From: an uncultured Aurantimicrobium sp.
GTDB lineage: Bacteria; Actinomycetota; Actinomycetes; Actinomycetales; Microbacteriaceae
DNA length: 32,131 nt
Direction of reading: 5' to 3'
NCBI RefSeq assembly: GCF_936931525.1
Contig: NZ_CAKZII010000092.1
Span: 1-32,131 of the forward strand
Each line of letters begins with the position of its first letter. The stretch's first letter is position 1. This document shows positions 1 through 7,962 of this stretch, in pieces. Both the position numbers and the translations under genes were made by a program. Under the pieces are notes generated by a model. That model made no database searches and was not told the origin of the DNA. It saw only the letters and a program-made list of their open reading frames with translations.

Positions 1-861
1 CTTCTCCCCCGCCTCAAGGCAACCCAGGGCATCATGTTCGACATTGATGGCTGCCTCGTCATCTCAGATGGCCCCAGCGGCGCTGGCGGAAGTGTGCTTC
101 CGGGCGCCATTGAATCCATCAAGCTCGCCCAAGACACTGGCCGTGCATATTGTGTGTTCACCAACGGAACAGCACAGCGTCCCAAGGAGATTGCTCACCA
201 CCTGCGTGACATGGGCTTTAACATTCCAGATGAGCTCGTCTTCACCCCTGCAGTTGTCGCAGCCGAGGTCATGAAGGAAAAGTATGGCGACCAGCCCATC
301 CTTGTCTTTGCCGCTGAAGGCATGTTGGAAGACTTCCGCGAGCGCGGCGTGAACGTCGTTGATGTTCCTGCCGCCATCAAAGGCGCCAAGCACGGAGCAG
401 TTGCCGTGGTGATTGGGTGGGACACCAATTTCGGCAAGGACAAGATCCAGCTCGCTGCTGAAGCTATCCGTGATGGTGCAGAGCTCTACTGCACCAGCTA
501 TGCGCCTATGTTTGCTTCTGCTGACCGCCTCAACGTCGGCGTCTCTGGCTTTATTACCTCCGGCCTCCTGTTTGTTACAGGCAAGAAGGACTTTGAGATC
601 CTCGGTAAGCCTTCTCAGCACTCGATGAATGTGGTCAGCCGTGTCTTGGGTACTCCTCAGGAGAACATCCTGGTTATCGGTGACGACATCAAGCTCGAAT
701 CCACCATGGCGCGCAATGCAGGCGCTTTGGCAGGCCTGGTTCTTACCGGCACAAGCTCACGTGAAGATGCCGAGAATGCAGACCCATCCGTTCAGCCAGA
801 ACTGATCGTGAACAGCATGACCGAACTGGTTGATCTGTTTACACAGGCTGACAACAGCTAA
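1..861 (+). CDS. HAD-IIA family phosphatase (NagD-like), 5' end outside window
   Basis: A HAD-superfamily hydrolase of the IIA (NagD / p-nitrophenyl phosphatase) type, expected to be a cytoplasmic Mg-dependent phosphomonoesterase; its substrate cannot be read from the sequence. Numbering from the Met at base 34, motif I is FDIDG (nucleophile Asp3, acid/base Asp5), motif II is FTNG (Thr43-Asn44), the motif III lysine is in LGKP (Lys192) and motif IV is IGDD (Asp217-Asp218). The cap between motifs II and III has the VIGWD stretch typical of the IIA subclass. The frame is open from base 1 (LLPRLKATQGI precedes the Met), and a start at 34 would remove the strand leading into motif I, so the true start is probably upstream of the window. 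It ends three bases from the convergent aldehyde dehydrogenase stop. A role in the neighbouring phospho-intermediate pathway is possible but unsupported. Confidence 0.85.
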   Translation, partial: LLPRLKATQGIMFDIDGCLVISDGPSGAGGSVLPGAIESIKLAQDTGRAYCVFTNGTAQRPKEIAHHLRDMGFNIPDELVFTPAVVAAEVMKEKYGDQPILVFAAEGMLEDFRERGVNVVDVPAAIKGAKHGAVAVVIGWDTNFGKDKIQLAAEAIRDGAELYCTSYAPMFASADRLNVGVSGFITSGLLFVTGKKDFEILGKPSQHSMNVVSRVLGTPQENILVIGDDIKLESTMARNAGALAGLVLTGTSSREDAENADPSVQPELIVNSMTELVDLFTQADNS

Positions 862-864
862 GAA

Positions 865-2331
865 TTATTTGGCTTCACCCACGCGGTGAATGGACTGCAG
901 GCGAGTGTAGGCATTGATGCCTTCGGGACCGTATTCCATACCCACACCTGAATCCTTCCAACCACCGAACGGTGCTGCCAGGTTGGATGCGTAGAAGTTA
1001 ATTCCCATCGACCCAGTCTCGATCTGAGCTGCAAGCTCAGCACCGTGGTCAGTGTCGGTAGTGAAGATATTTCCACCCAGGCCGTACGGCGACTGGTTCG
1101 CAATGCGCACAGCATCTTGCTCATCCTTATAGGGAACAACTACGAGCACTGGACCAAAGATTTCTTCCTGTGCCACACGCATGGAGTTATCCACGTTGGC
1201 AAAGACAGTGGGCTTAGCGAAGTAACCGCGGTCGAGACCCTCAGGGCGGCCTGAGCCACCGGTGGCCACGCGGGCACCCTCTTCTTGGCCGATCTTGATG
1301 TAATTGGTCACCGTGTCGAACTGCTTCTTGGAAGCAGAGGGGCCAAAGACGGTCTTCTCATTGAAGGGGTCACCCTGCTGAGAGTTGTTGACTGCACTTG
1401 CAACTGCGTCCACAACCTCGTCGTAACGAGACTGGGGAGCAAGAATACGGGTGGCGTTGTAACAGGTCTGGCCCGTGTTGCGAAGGCTGGTGCGGGTTAC
1501 CGACTTGGCAAAGAACTCCATGTCAGCGTCTTCCAGCACGATACTGGCGGACTTGCCACCGAGTTCCAGAGTTACAGGCTTGAGGAGACGTCCGCACTGC
1601 TCTGCCAGGAAGCGACCGACCTCGGTTGAACCGGTGAAGGCAACCTTTGCCACGTCAGGGTGCTCCACGAGAGCGCCCACGGTGTGACGAGTACAAGTAA
1701 CCAGGTTAATGACACCTTCTGGAAGTCCCGCAGCAACAGATGCTTCCATCAGGATGCGCAGATCGAGAGGTGTTTCACTTGCAGGCTTAATCACGACGGT
1801 GCAGCCAGCAATGAGTGCAGGAGCCAGCTTGATCATGACCAAAGCAACGGGGTAGTTCCAGGGAGCAATAAGTGCCGCAACGCCACGGGGGTGGCGGTGA
1901 ACCTCCGTGTAGTGTCCTGGACGGTCAGGGTAAGGGCGGGAGTCTGTCTTATCGACAAAGTCACCCAGACCTGCGTAGTAACGAAGAAGACCAGCACCGT
2001 GACCAGCCGCCAAGCGGGTCTCAGAAATGGGTGTTCCATTTTCGCTGGTGATGATGTTGGCGAGTGCCTCTGCGCGAGCTTCGAACTCATCAGCGAGCTT
2101 GCGCATGTAGTTTCCACGCTCGTCGGCGCTGATATCGCGCCATCCCTTACCTCGGAATGCAGCAGATGCCGCAGCAACTGCCTTGTTGATGTCGGCTTCG
2201 TCTGCTGCGGGAACCTGTGCCCAGATTTCTTCCGTCGCAGGGTCGGTCACATCAATGAAGACACCGGAACCAGACTTGACCCATTGGCCACCATAAAACA
2301 GGTCGTCGGTGTACATCTCTAATGCAGTCAT
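865..2331 (-). CDS. NAD(P)-dependent aldehyde dehydrogenase, last gene of cre-like operon
   Basis: A full-length (488 aa) aldehyde dehydrogenase superfamily member that oxidises an aldehyde to a carboxylate with NAD(P)+. The cofactor region includes APWNYP (Asn159) and VIKPASETP (Lys182). The general base is Glu256 in LELGGK, the catalytic thiol is Cys290 in NTGQTC, and the EEIFGPV motif is present. It lies 32 bp after the HD phosphohydrolase gene and is the last gene of the minus-strand cluster. By context it probably oxidises a (phospho-)4-hydroxybenzaldehyde-type intermediate to the acid. In C. glutamicum the cre cluster has one alcohol and one aldehyde dehydrogenase, called CreC and CreG. 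I cannot safely say which letter this gene takes: its position matches creC, but my memory of the published assignment differs, so no symbol is given. The Met at 2331 has only a weak ribosome binding site; a Met five codons in is an alternative. Confidence 0.9.
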   Translation of the reverse strand: MTALEMYTDDLFYGGQWVKSGSGVFIDVTDPATEEIWAQVPAADEADINKAVAAASAAFRGKGWRDISADERGNYMRKLADEFEARAEALANIITSENGTPISETRLAAGHGAGLLRYYAGLGDFVDKTDSRPYPDRPGHYTEVHRHPRGVAALIAPWNYPVALVMIKLAPALIAGCTVVIKPASETPLDLRILMEASVAAGLPEGVINLVTCTRHTVGALVEHPDVAKVAFTGSTEVGRFLAEQCGRLLKPVTLELGGKSASIVLEDADMEFFAKSVTRTSLRNTGQTCYNATRILAPQSRYDEVVDAVASAVNNSQQGDPFNEKTVFGPSASKKQFDTVTNYIKIGQEEGARVATGGSGRPEGLDRGYFAKPTVFANVDNSMRVAQEEIFGPVLVVVPYKDEQDAVRIANQSPYGLGGNIFTTDTDHGAELAAQIETGSMGINFYASNLAAPFGGWKDSGVGMEYGPEGINAYTRLQSIHRVGEAK

Positions 2332-2363
2332 GGGGAATCCGTTTCGATTGTGTTTCTGAAGTT

Positions 2364-3020
2364 TTAGAGAACGTCGAGGCAGAGCACACGAATGGAGTGC
2401 TGCAACTCGGCTTCGGCCATGGCGCGGCCGGTGGGGGTAATCATCTCGGGCATGATGTCTTGTTCCAGCTTGAGTCGAATCTGCTGAGGTGTCTTACCGA
2501 ACCATTCAGCGGAGAAGCCCAGACCGACAGGGTTGAAGCGCCAGAGGCGGTCTGCATCGCGCATGATCGAGTCCTCGATGCTGTGGCTGACGGGACGAGT
2601 GTCGTGACCGTCAATAATGTCGGTCACTTTCTTGATGAACTCATCGTCATAGCCACAGCCAGGAAGAATTTCACGGGCAATGTCACAACCAAAGATTTCG
2701 TGCTGAACACGAACATCGCTGGTCATAAAGTTTTCGCTGCGGAAACCTTCGGAGAGAATCTTGTCCTCATCGACTCGAGCCCAACCAGCGTCATGCAGCA
2801 TCGCTGCAACGCGGGTGACCTGTGGATCAGCCTCCGGGTGAACGTCGAGCAAGAACTCTGCAAAGAGGAGTGTCAGCGGCAAGTGGATGTCATTCATGCG
2901 TGAGCGGGTGAAGGGCTCAACGGCTTTCCAGATGTTGTCGACGCTGTCATAGGTGCCAGTGGGGAGTGCCCCGTTACCCAAAGTGGGAACATCCTTCAGG
3001 GAGTGTGTGAATTCCATCAT
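2364..3020 (-). CDS. creD: HD-domain phosphohydrolase, CreD-like (copy 1)
   Basis: A 218-aa HD-superfamily metal-dependent phosphohydrolase. Candidate metal ligands are His46 (NDIH), His76-Asp77 (LHDAGW), His107 (QHEI), His139-Asp140 (IIDGHDTR) and Asp155 (RDADRLW). It sits between the aldehyde dehydrogenase and ferredoxin reductase genes, 9 bp after the latter, so it is surely co-transcribed. In the cre pathway CreD is the phosphohydrolase that removes the phosphate from the oxidised intermediate to release 4-hydroxybenzoate. The symbol rests on predicted chemistry and position next to creE; I could not compare it with the C. glutamicum protein. It is a paralogue of the protein at 5352-6080, sharing the HDxGWxxVDE, IAREIL, IIDGHDTR and DADxxWR blocks. 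Two adjacent ATGs (3020, 3017) follow a GAAGG site, and the second has the better spacing. Confidence 0.75.
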   Translation of the reverse strand: MMEFTHSLKDVPTLGNGALPTGTYDSVDNIWKAVEPFTRSRMNDIHLPLTLLFAEFLLDVHPEADPQVTRVAAMLHDAGWARVDEDKILSEGFRSENFMTSDVRVQHEIFGCDIAREILPGCGYDDEFIKKVTDIIDGHDTRPVSHSIEDSIMRDADRLWRFNPVGLGFSAEWFGKTPQQIRLKLEQDIMPEMITPTGRAMAEAELQHSIRVLCLDVL

Positions 3021-3029
3021 GCGCCTTCG

Positions 3030-4268
3030 TTAGTCAGTGACGAGTGTCTTCAATGCAACAGAGGAGTCTGCTGCTAAATCGGCAGGGATGTTCTGGCCGG
3101 CGGTCAATGCACGGCGCACCGCCATATAGTCGAGAACGTCGTTGACGGCATCAACGGCGATGATGCGGCCATTCTTGTAATACAGAACGCTGAACTTGTC
3201 TTCGTCAGGGTTTCCGCGGACAACCTGCTGGTCAAATCCTTGCGAAAGGCCCGCCATCTGGAGCTTCAGCTCTGCCTGGTCACTCCAGAACCACGGAACA
3301 GCGTGATATTCCTCCGAGCCACCGAGTAATGACTTTGCTGCAAGCTTTGCTTGGTCCACCGCGTTCTGAACGGACTCGAGCATGACCATTCCCTCACCAG
3401 TCAACGGGTGAGGAAGCAACGCAACGTCACCGCAGGCAACAACACGAGGGTCTGAGGTTCGAGCGTGAGAGTCGACCACAATGGCGCCGTTATCGCTGAC
3501 TTCTAGGCCTAGCTGGGTAGCAAGTTCACCGCGAGGGGAAACACCAATGCCAACCATCACTGCATCAGCGGGGATGACGGTGCCATCTGCGAGTTCAACT
3601 CCAGAGACAGTGCCGCTCTCACCGTGAAGCTTGGTGACCTTGGAGTCAAGAAGTACCTCGGCACCACGCTTGATGTGGGCTTCGAGGAAGAATTCACTCA
3701 CCACAGGACCTACAGCACGAGACATTAATCGGTCGCGCGAGTGAACCACAGTGACGTGCTTGTTATATTTGCGAGCTACAGCAGCAACTTCAAGACCAAT
3801 AAAGCCGCCACCGATGACCACGATGTTGTGGATCTTCTCCCAGCGGGCTTTCAACTCGTTTGCGTCATCCAGCCCACGCATGTAAAGCACACCATCGAGG
3901 TCTGCACCCTCGCAGGTCAACCGCTTGGGGTCGGAGCCGGTAGCAAGTGCGAGCTTGTCAAAGGGCAGCTCACGACCGGTTTCGGTCGTGGCAACACCGT
4001 GCTTTTCACCCCACGCGAGTGAAACAACCTTCTCCGAAGGGATGACGACAATATTGTTGTCGACATAGAACTGGGGATTACGCAGCTCCAGAGTCTCAGC
4101 GTCAGCCTCTCCAGCAAGGTATGCCTTAGAGAGGGGCGGGCGCTGATACGGACCGTGGTGTTCTTCTCCGACAATGGTGACGGAGCCGTCAAAGCCTTCC
4201 TCACGGAGCGTGACGGCAATCTGCATTCCTGCCTGGCCGCCACCAATGATGAGGATGTGCTCTGACAT
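3030..4268 (-). CDS. creE: NAD(P)H-ferredoxin reductase (FAD), CreE-like
   Basis: A 412-aa FAD-dependent pyridine-nucleotide oxidoreductase of the putidaredoxin/rhodocoxin reductase type, which passes electrons from NAD(P)H to a [2Fe-2S] ferredoxin. The N-terminal FAD-binding Rossmann motif is GGGQAGMQIA (residues 8-17). The NAD(P)-binding motif is VVIGGGFIGLEVAA near residue 150, and the second FAD motif ACGDVALLPHP is near residue 274. The ferredoxin gene lies only 4 bp upstream and a P450 gene is in the same cluster, so this is the reductase of a three-component class I P450 system (CreE in the CreJEF system). It should be soluble and cytoplasmic. The ATG start at 4268 has a modest AGG site about 9 bases upstream. 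The family also serves Rieske dioxygenases, but none is present here. Confidence 0.88.
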   Translation of the reverse strand: MSEHILIIGGGQAGMQIAVTLREEGFDGSVTIVGEEHHGPYQRPPLSKAYLAGEADAETLELRNPQFYVDNNIVVIPSEKVVSLAWGEKHGVATTETGRELPFDKLALATGSDPKRLTCEGADLDGVLYMRGLDDANELKARWEKIHNIVVIGGGFIGLEVAAVARKYNKHVTVVHSRDRLMSRAVGPVVSEFFLEAHIKRGAEVLLDSKVTKLHGESGTVSGVELADGTVIPADAVMVGIGVSPRGELATQLGLEVSDNGAIVVDSHARTSDPRVVACGDVALLPHPLTGEGMVMLESVQNAVDQAKLAAKSLLGGSEEYHAVPWFWSDQAELKLQMAGLSQGFDQQVVRGNPDEDKFSVLYYKNGRIIAVDAVNDVLDYMAVRRALTAGQNIPADLAADSSVALKTLVTD

Positions 4269-4272
4269 GGAA

Positions 4273-4596
4273 TTAGACCTGTTCGGGAGCGATGGTCACC
4301 TTGAGACCATCGAGCGCGTCGCTCATCTTGATCTGGCAGCTCAGGCGAGAGCAGTTGGTGCGCTCCGAAGCAGCACCGTCGAGCATGTCATCCTCGAGAG
4401 GGCCAGCTTCGCCGGCCTCCGCCAAGAAAGCTTCATCAACGTAAACGTGGCAGGTTGCACATGCACATGCGCCACCGCACTCAGCAACGATGCCCTTGAC
4501 GCCGTTCTTCACAGCAGTGTCCATGACAGAGTCGCCCACGCGTGCTTCGAGAGTGGTTTCGGTTCCGTCTGGGGAGATATAGGTAACTGAGGGCAT
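4273..4596 (-). CDS. creF: [2Fe-2S] ferredoxin, putidaredoxin type, CreF-like
   Basis: A 107-aa ferredoxin carrying one [2Fe-2S] cluster and acting as electron carrier between the reductase encoded just downstream and the P450 of the same operon. The cluster ligands fit the putidaredoxin/adrenodoxin spacing C-x5-C-x2-C-x37-C: Cys40, Cys46, Cys49 and Cys87. CATCHVYV and CQIKM are the usual family blocks. An additional cysteine (Cys44) lies inside the loop between the first two ligands, a position held by a small residue in putidaredoxin. The start MPSVTYI is chosen because it gives normal family length; the upstream in-frame extension overlaps the SDR gene and looks unrelated to ferredoxins. 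The gene is 4 bp from the reductase gene and 28 bp after the SDR gene. Confidence 0.9.
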   Translation of the reverse strand: MPSVTYISPDGTETTLEARVGDSVMDTAVKNGVKGIVAECGGACACATCHVYVDEAFLAEAGEAGPLEDDMLDGAASERTNCSRLSCQIKMSDALDGLKVTIAPEQV

Positions 4597-4624
4597 GATG
4601 TGTCTTCTTGTCTTTCTGGAGGGT

Positions 4625-5374
4625 TTAGATGAACTGCTTGCCACCATCAACGATGATGGTCTGGCCTGTGATGTAGCCGGCATTGCTACTGGCAAGGAAA
4701 AGGGCGGTGCCCACGATGTCTTCAGGCTGGCTGGCGCGCTTGATAGAGCGGCTACTCACACCGTAGTTGGCAGCGTCATCGATTTGAGCCAGGCTTGCCT
4801 CGGTGAGGGTAAAGCCAGGAGCAATCGCATTCACGGTGACGTTCTTGGCCCCTGCTTCGCGGGCCATGACTCGAGTCATACCTACGAGTGCACCCTTAGA
4901 GGTCACGTAGTGCATCCACAGTGGTGAACCGCTGAAGAAGGTAGCTGACGCAATGTTGATGATGGCTCCGCCATCCATGTGCTTGTAGCAGGCAGCGGAA
5001 GCAAGCCAGGGACCCTTGACGTTGACAGCCATGACCTTGTCCCATTCGTCGGGGTCAATGTCCCAGAAGTCACTGCGTTCGAGGGTGGCATAAATTGCAG
5101 CGTTGTTGATGAGTACATCAACTGAACCAAAAGCGTCCAGTGTGGACTGCACCATGGCTTCACAGCTGGCCTTATCTGCGACGTTCACCGAAACCGCAAT
5201 CGCCTTCACGCCTTCTGCTTCAACCAGAGCAACTGTCTCTGCAGCACCGGCGGCGTTCATGTCTGCAATCACTAGGTTCGCACCTTCGCGGGCAAAGCCG
5301 AGTGCGAATGCACGGCCTAGCCCACCGGCGGCACCGGTGATGATGACAGTTTTACCAGTCAGTTGTTGTGACAT
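4625..5374 (-). CDS. Short-chain dehydrogenase/reductase (SDR), probable alcohol dehydrogenase step
   Basis: A 249-aa classical SDR. The cofactor motif is TGAAGGLG near residues 13-20, followed by the NNAA motif (about residue 90). The catalytic tetrad is Asn118, Ser143 (NIAS), Tyr156 and Lys160 (YVTSK). An acidic residue after the second strand (VIADMN) favours NAD+ over NADP+. Within this operon it most likely oxidises the benzylic alcohol formed by the P450 on (phospho-)4-cresol to the aldehyde; this is inferred from context, and substrate specificity cannot be read from the sequence. It corresponds to the alcohol dehydrogenase of the cre pathway. The ATG at 5374 is preferred over the GTG at 5380 because GAGG lies eight bases before it. 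It overlaps the end of the upstream HD gene by 23 bases, which suggests translational coupling. Confidence 0.88.
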   Translation of the reverse strand: MSQQLTGKTVIITGAAGGLGRAFALGFAREGANLVIADMNAAGAAETVALVEAEGVKAIAVSVNVADKASCEAMVQSTLDAFGSVDVLINNAAIYATLERSDFWDIDPDEWDKVMAVNVKGPWLASAACYKHMDGGAIINIASATFFSGSPLWMHYVTSKGALVGMTRVMAREAGAKNVTVNAIAPGFTLTEASLAQIDDAANYGVSSRSIKRASQPEDIVGTALFLASSNAGYITGQTIIVDGGKQFI

Positions 5375-6080
5375 TGGCACGTCCTCTTTCTTGCATCTCT
5401 TTCATCTGAATGCTGATGTCCATGGACTCCAGGGCAATAATTGCCAAGGACATGGCTTTACCCGCATCAGTGAATAGGTCGTCATAGGCGCGGTATGCAT
5501 TGATCCGCAGGGATTCATCCCGGTCGAGTCCAAACCGTGGCATCGCAACATCGATGCCGTGGGGTGAGACTCGCCAAATCTTGTCTGCGTCTTTCACGCA
5601 GGAGTCATTGGTACTGAGAGAAGTCAGACGAGTGTCGTGGCCGTCAATGATCTCGCAGATTTCATCAATATCCGCTTCGGCATATCCGACCTCAGTCAGG
5701 ATTTCCCGGGCAATGCGAGCGCCCTCTTTTTCGTGCTGGTACACAGCCCAGTTGTAGGTTCCATCGCGGTCAGGAGCAATCGCCTGGAAGGCGATCTGCT
5801 CGTCCACGGTGGACCAACCGGTGTCATGCAAGATGATCGCCGGAAGCACGATGTGCTCGTTAGCTTCAGGGATGCGAGTGACAAGCTGGTTGGCGATAGC
5901 GAAGGAGTACAAAGTGTGTACATCGTTATCGCGGGTTTGCAGGTAGGGAGTTGCGAGCTCCCAGATGCGAGCATCCCGCTCCCCCATGGCCACCAGGCCG
6001 GGGACGTTCTGCCACGAAGGAATCTTGTGGGAGACGTCGCGACCTAAGTGGTTGACGGGGGAACGGGATACGCGCTTCAT
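5352..6080 (-). CDS. HD-domain phosphohydrolase, second CreD-like paralogue
   Basis: A 242-aa HD-superfamily phosphohydrolase. Putative metal ligands are His55 (NDVH), His85-Asp86 (LHDTGW), His116 (QHEKEG), His148-Asp149 (IIDGHDTR) and Asp164 (KDADKIW). It is a diverged paralogue of the protein at 2364-3020, sharing the order and spacing of all these blocks but differing in the N-terminus and the C-terminal third. It lies directly after the phosphohistidine subunit gene (13 bp) and overlaps the SDR gene. It may hydrolyse a different phosphorylated intermediate, or the same ester at another oxidation state. The start MKRVSRS at 6080 is chosen because the upstream in-frame extension runs into the preceding gene; its Shine-Dalgarno is weak, consistent with coupling. 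Confidence 0.8.
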   Translation of the reverse strand: MKRVSRSPVNHLGRDVSHKIPSWQNVPGLVAMGERDARIWELATPYLQTRDNDVHTLYSFAIANQLVTRIPEANEHIVLPAIILHDTGWSTVDEQIAFQAIAPDRDGTYNWAVYQHEKEGARIAREILTEVGYAEADIDEICEIIDGHDTRLTSLSTNDSCVKDADKIWRVSPHGIDVAMPRFGLDRDESLRINAYRAYDDLFTDAGKAMSLAIIALESMDISIQMKEMQERGRANVTTTDW

Positions 6081-6093
6081 GGTGTGGTGAGTG

Positions 6094-7917
6094 CTACTTC
6101 TTGATGATCTCGACGGTTCCGTTGGTGCCATCGACACGCAACGTCATACCAGTCTTGATGGTGGTCGAAGCGTTACCGGTACCGGTCACAGCAGGGAGTC
6201 CGTACTCACGGCAGACGATAGCTGCGTGAGACATCATTCCGCCGATGTCGGTGACGGTAGCACTGATCTTTCCGAATACTGGACCCCATGAAGGAGCAGT
6301 AACAGGAGCAACCAGAATTTCACCCTGCTCGAGTTCGCCGAGCTGGTCAGGGCTGAAGATAACGCGAGCCTTACCTTCTGCTACACCACCAGATGCAGCC
6401 ATACCCTTGAGTTCGTTCTTGTTGCCAGAGTCGGCACCAAGCCACTGCTGAACCTGATCAGTAGTGATACCCCACAGCATGACGGTGAAGGGCTCGCTGA
6501 TCTCAGCAGGAGGCTCGTTGAATGCAGGTGCTGGACGGTTCTGTGCCAGAGCGTTCACGATCTTTGCACGGCGAGCAATTTCTGCTGGCCAGTACTTAGG
6601 ACCGATGGGCTCGGTACCGACTGCCCATGCGTTTGCGTAGTCAAACATGACTTCGCGAACACGGTTGCGGTCGATGTACAGAATGTCTTCTGCGTTTGCC
6701 CAGAAGCCCTGGTCAGCGAGGAGCTGTCCAAGCTGGCGAACCTTGCGCCAGAAGACACCCATTGTCCAGTGCTCGATGTAGAAGTTGTGGTCTTCTACGT
6801 AGGGGTACACAGCGCGTGCGAGGCCGAGCTTGCCCTGGAAGGTCTCCATTGCTTCGCCCGAGAGTGCTTCAGCGTATTCGCCAGCAATACGGTCACGCTC
6901 AACGATGAGTGCGTCCTTGGGGCGGTGGAGCTGCTCGCCCTTTGCTGCGCGCTCAACGTAGTCAGCGATGTATCCCACTGGCAAGTCGAGGTTGTCACGC
7001 CAGTAAACGTCGGTTCCATAGAAACCGTTACCTACGGTGTAGTTGAACCAAGGGTCCTTAGCGTCTTCGAATGCCTTGAGCCATTCAGCACCCTTGGGGG
7101 CTGCTGCAATTGCTGCAAGAGTCTTCTCAGCGTTGATGTGACCTGCGAACTGTGCGGTGAGGCCCAGCTTCACAGCAAGGTCAGCAAGGTTCTTGAGCTC
7201 GTCATCTGGACGGAAGAGTACCGAGTCCACACCCATAACCATCTTGGCGATAGCGAGGTCGGGGATTCCGGGGAATGCTTCCTTGCAGAAACCGAAGAAG
7301 TCAAGGTACGCAACGTAACCGAGGTTGAGGAACTCGAAGTGGTGCTCCCAGTTGCGGTACACAAGGCTGATCAGACGGTCGTAGTCTTCGAACATCTGAA
7401 CGGAAGGGTCCATACCCTTACCGCTCTTGATGTCTTCAAGAGGAACCATGTCAGGAAGTGCTTCGAAGTTGATCGCGTCGATCTCTTCGATGTTCTTGAG
7501 AACCTTCTTCTTCCAGTTCTCGAGCAGGTCGCCCCAGTTCTGGAAGTAGTGACCAGCACGCTCCATGAAGTGAGGAACACGGTCACCGATGAGCTCAGGA
7601 GCTACACCGACGGGGCTGAAGTAGTTGTAACCCATGTGGATACGGAAGTCGATACCGTTCGCTGGGGGAACAATGTAGTGGCGAGTGTTGTAAGCACCGA
7701 GGCAGCGAGAAGCGAACTCCACACCAATAACCTCGAAAGGCTTGAACACGTTGGGCCAGTGCTGGGAATCGCAGAACCAGAACTTGGCTTCTTCTTCCTT
7801 ACGCTGGCTGTCCTGGAAAACCAGGTAATAGGGGTAGAGCTCTTGCCATCCCTCAGCACCCTTAGGGGTCTTGAGTGAGTATGGCGAGGGGAAGCTCTTA
7901 GCGGCACGTGGCGACAT
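6094..7917 (-). CDS. creH: Phosphohistidine-domain subunit of aryl phosphate synthase (CreH/CreI type)
   Basis: A 607-aa protein resembling the central and C-terminal parts of PEP synthase. The C-terminal 90 residues form the swivelling phosphohistidine domain: GMAASGGVAEGKA, then GGMMSHAAIV with the phosphorylated His564, then REYGLPAV. The N-terminal 450 residues are the aromatic-rich central region seen in phenylphosphate synthase and related PEP-utilising proteins. No ATP-grasp domain is present; the next gene upstream encodes it, 45 bp away. In Thauera phenylphosphate synthase the 70-kDa subunit carries the phosphorylated histidine and the 40-kDa subunit binds ATP, and the same size split is seen here. 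By the cre comparison the pair transfers the beta-phosphoryl of ATP to the 4-cresol hydroxyl, releasing AMP and phosphate. The choice of H rather than I rests on gene order only. An AAAGG site lies 8 bases before the ATG. Confidence 0.85.
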   Translation of the reverse strand: MSPRAAKSFPSPYSLKTPKGAEGWQELYPYYLVFQDSQRKEEEAKFWFCDSQHWPNVFKPFEVIGVEFASRCLGAYNTRHYIVPPANGIDFRIHMGYNYFSPVGVAPELIGDRVPHFMERAGHYFQNWGDLLENWKKKVLKNIEEIDAINFEALPDMVPLEDIKSGKGMDPSVQMFEDYDRLISLVYRNWEHHFEFLNLGYVAYLDFFGFCKEAFPGIPDLAIAKMVMGVDSVLFRPDDELKNLADLAVKLGLTAQFAGHINAEKTLAAIAAAPKGAEWLKAFEDAKDPWFNYTVGNGFYGTDVYWRDNLDLPVGYIADYVERAAKGEQLHRPKDALIVERDRIAGEYAEALSGEAMETFQGKLGLARAVYPYVEDHNFYIEHWTMGVFWRKVRQLGQLLADQGFWANAEDILYIDRNRVREVMFDYANAWAVGTEPIGPKYWPAEIARRAKIVNALAQNRPAPAFNEPPAEISEPFTVMLWGITTDQVQQWLGADSGNKNELKGMAASGGVAEGKARVIFSPDQLGELEQGEILVAPVTAPSWGPVFGKISATVTDIGGMMSHAAIVCREYGLPAVTGTGNASTTIKTGMTLRVDGTNGTVEIIKK

Positions 7918-7962
7918 TGCGACGACCTTTCTTCTTTTCTCGAGGTGGGTGGTGAAGTAGTA

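Noticed and set aside
1-861. HAD phosphatase as a member of the cre-like operon
   Set aside because: It is on the opposite strand and convergent. The two HD proteins already supply phosphohydrolase activity. The link is only proximity.
4597-4695. N-terminal extension of the ferredoxin
   Set aside because: The extra 33 residues overlap the SDR gene, are Ser/Pro-rich and give a length abnormal for the family; the start at 4596 fits.
6769-7878. Long open frame (369 aa) on the plus strand opposite the phosphohistidine subunit gene
   Set aside because: It is antisense to a gene with strong family motifs, and its translation has no recognisable domain. It follows from codon bias on the coding strand.
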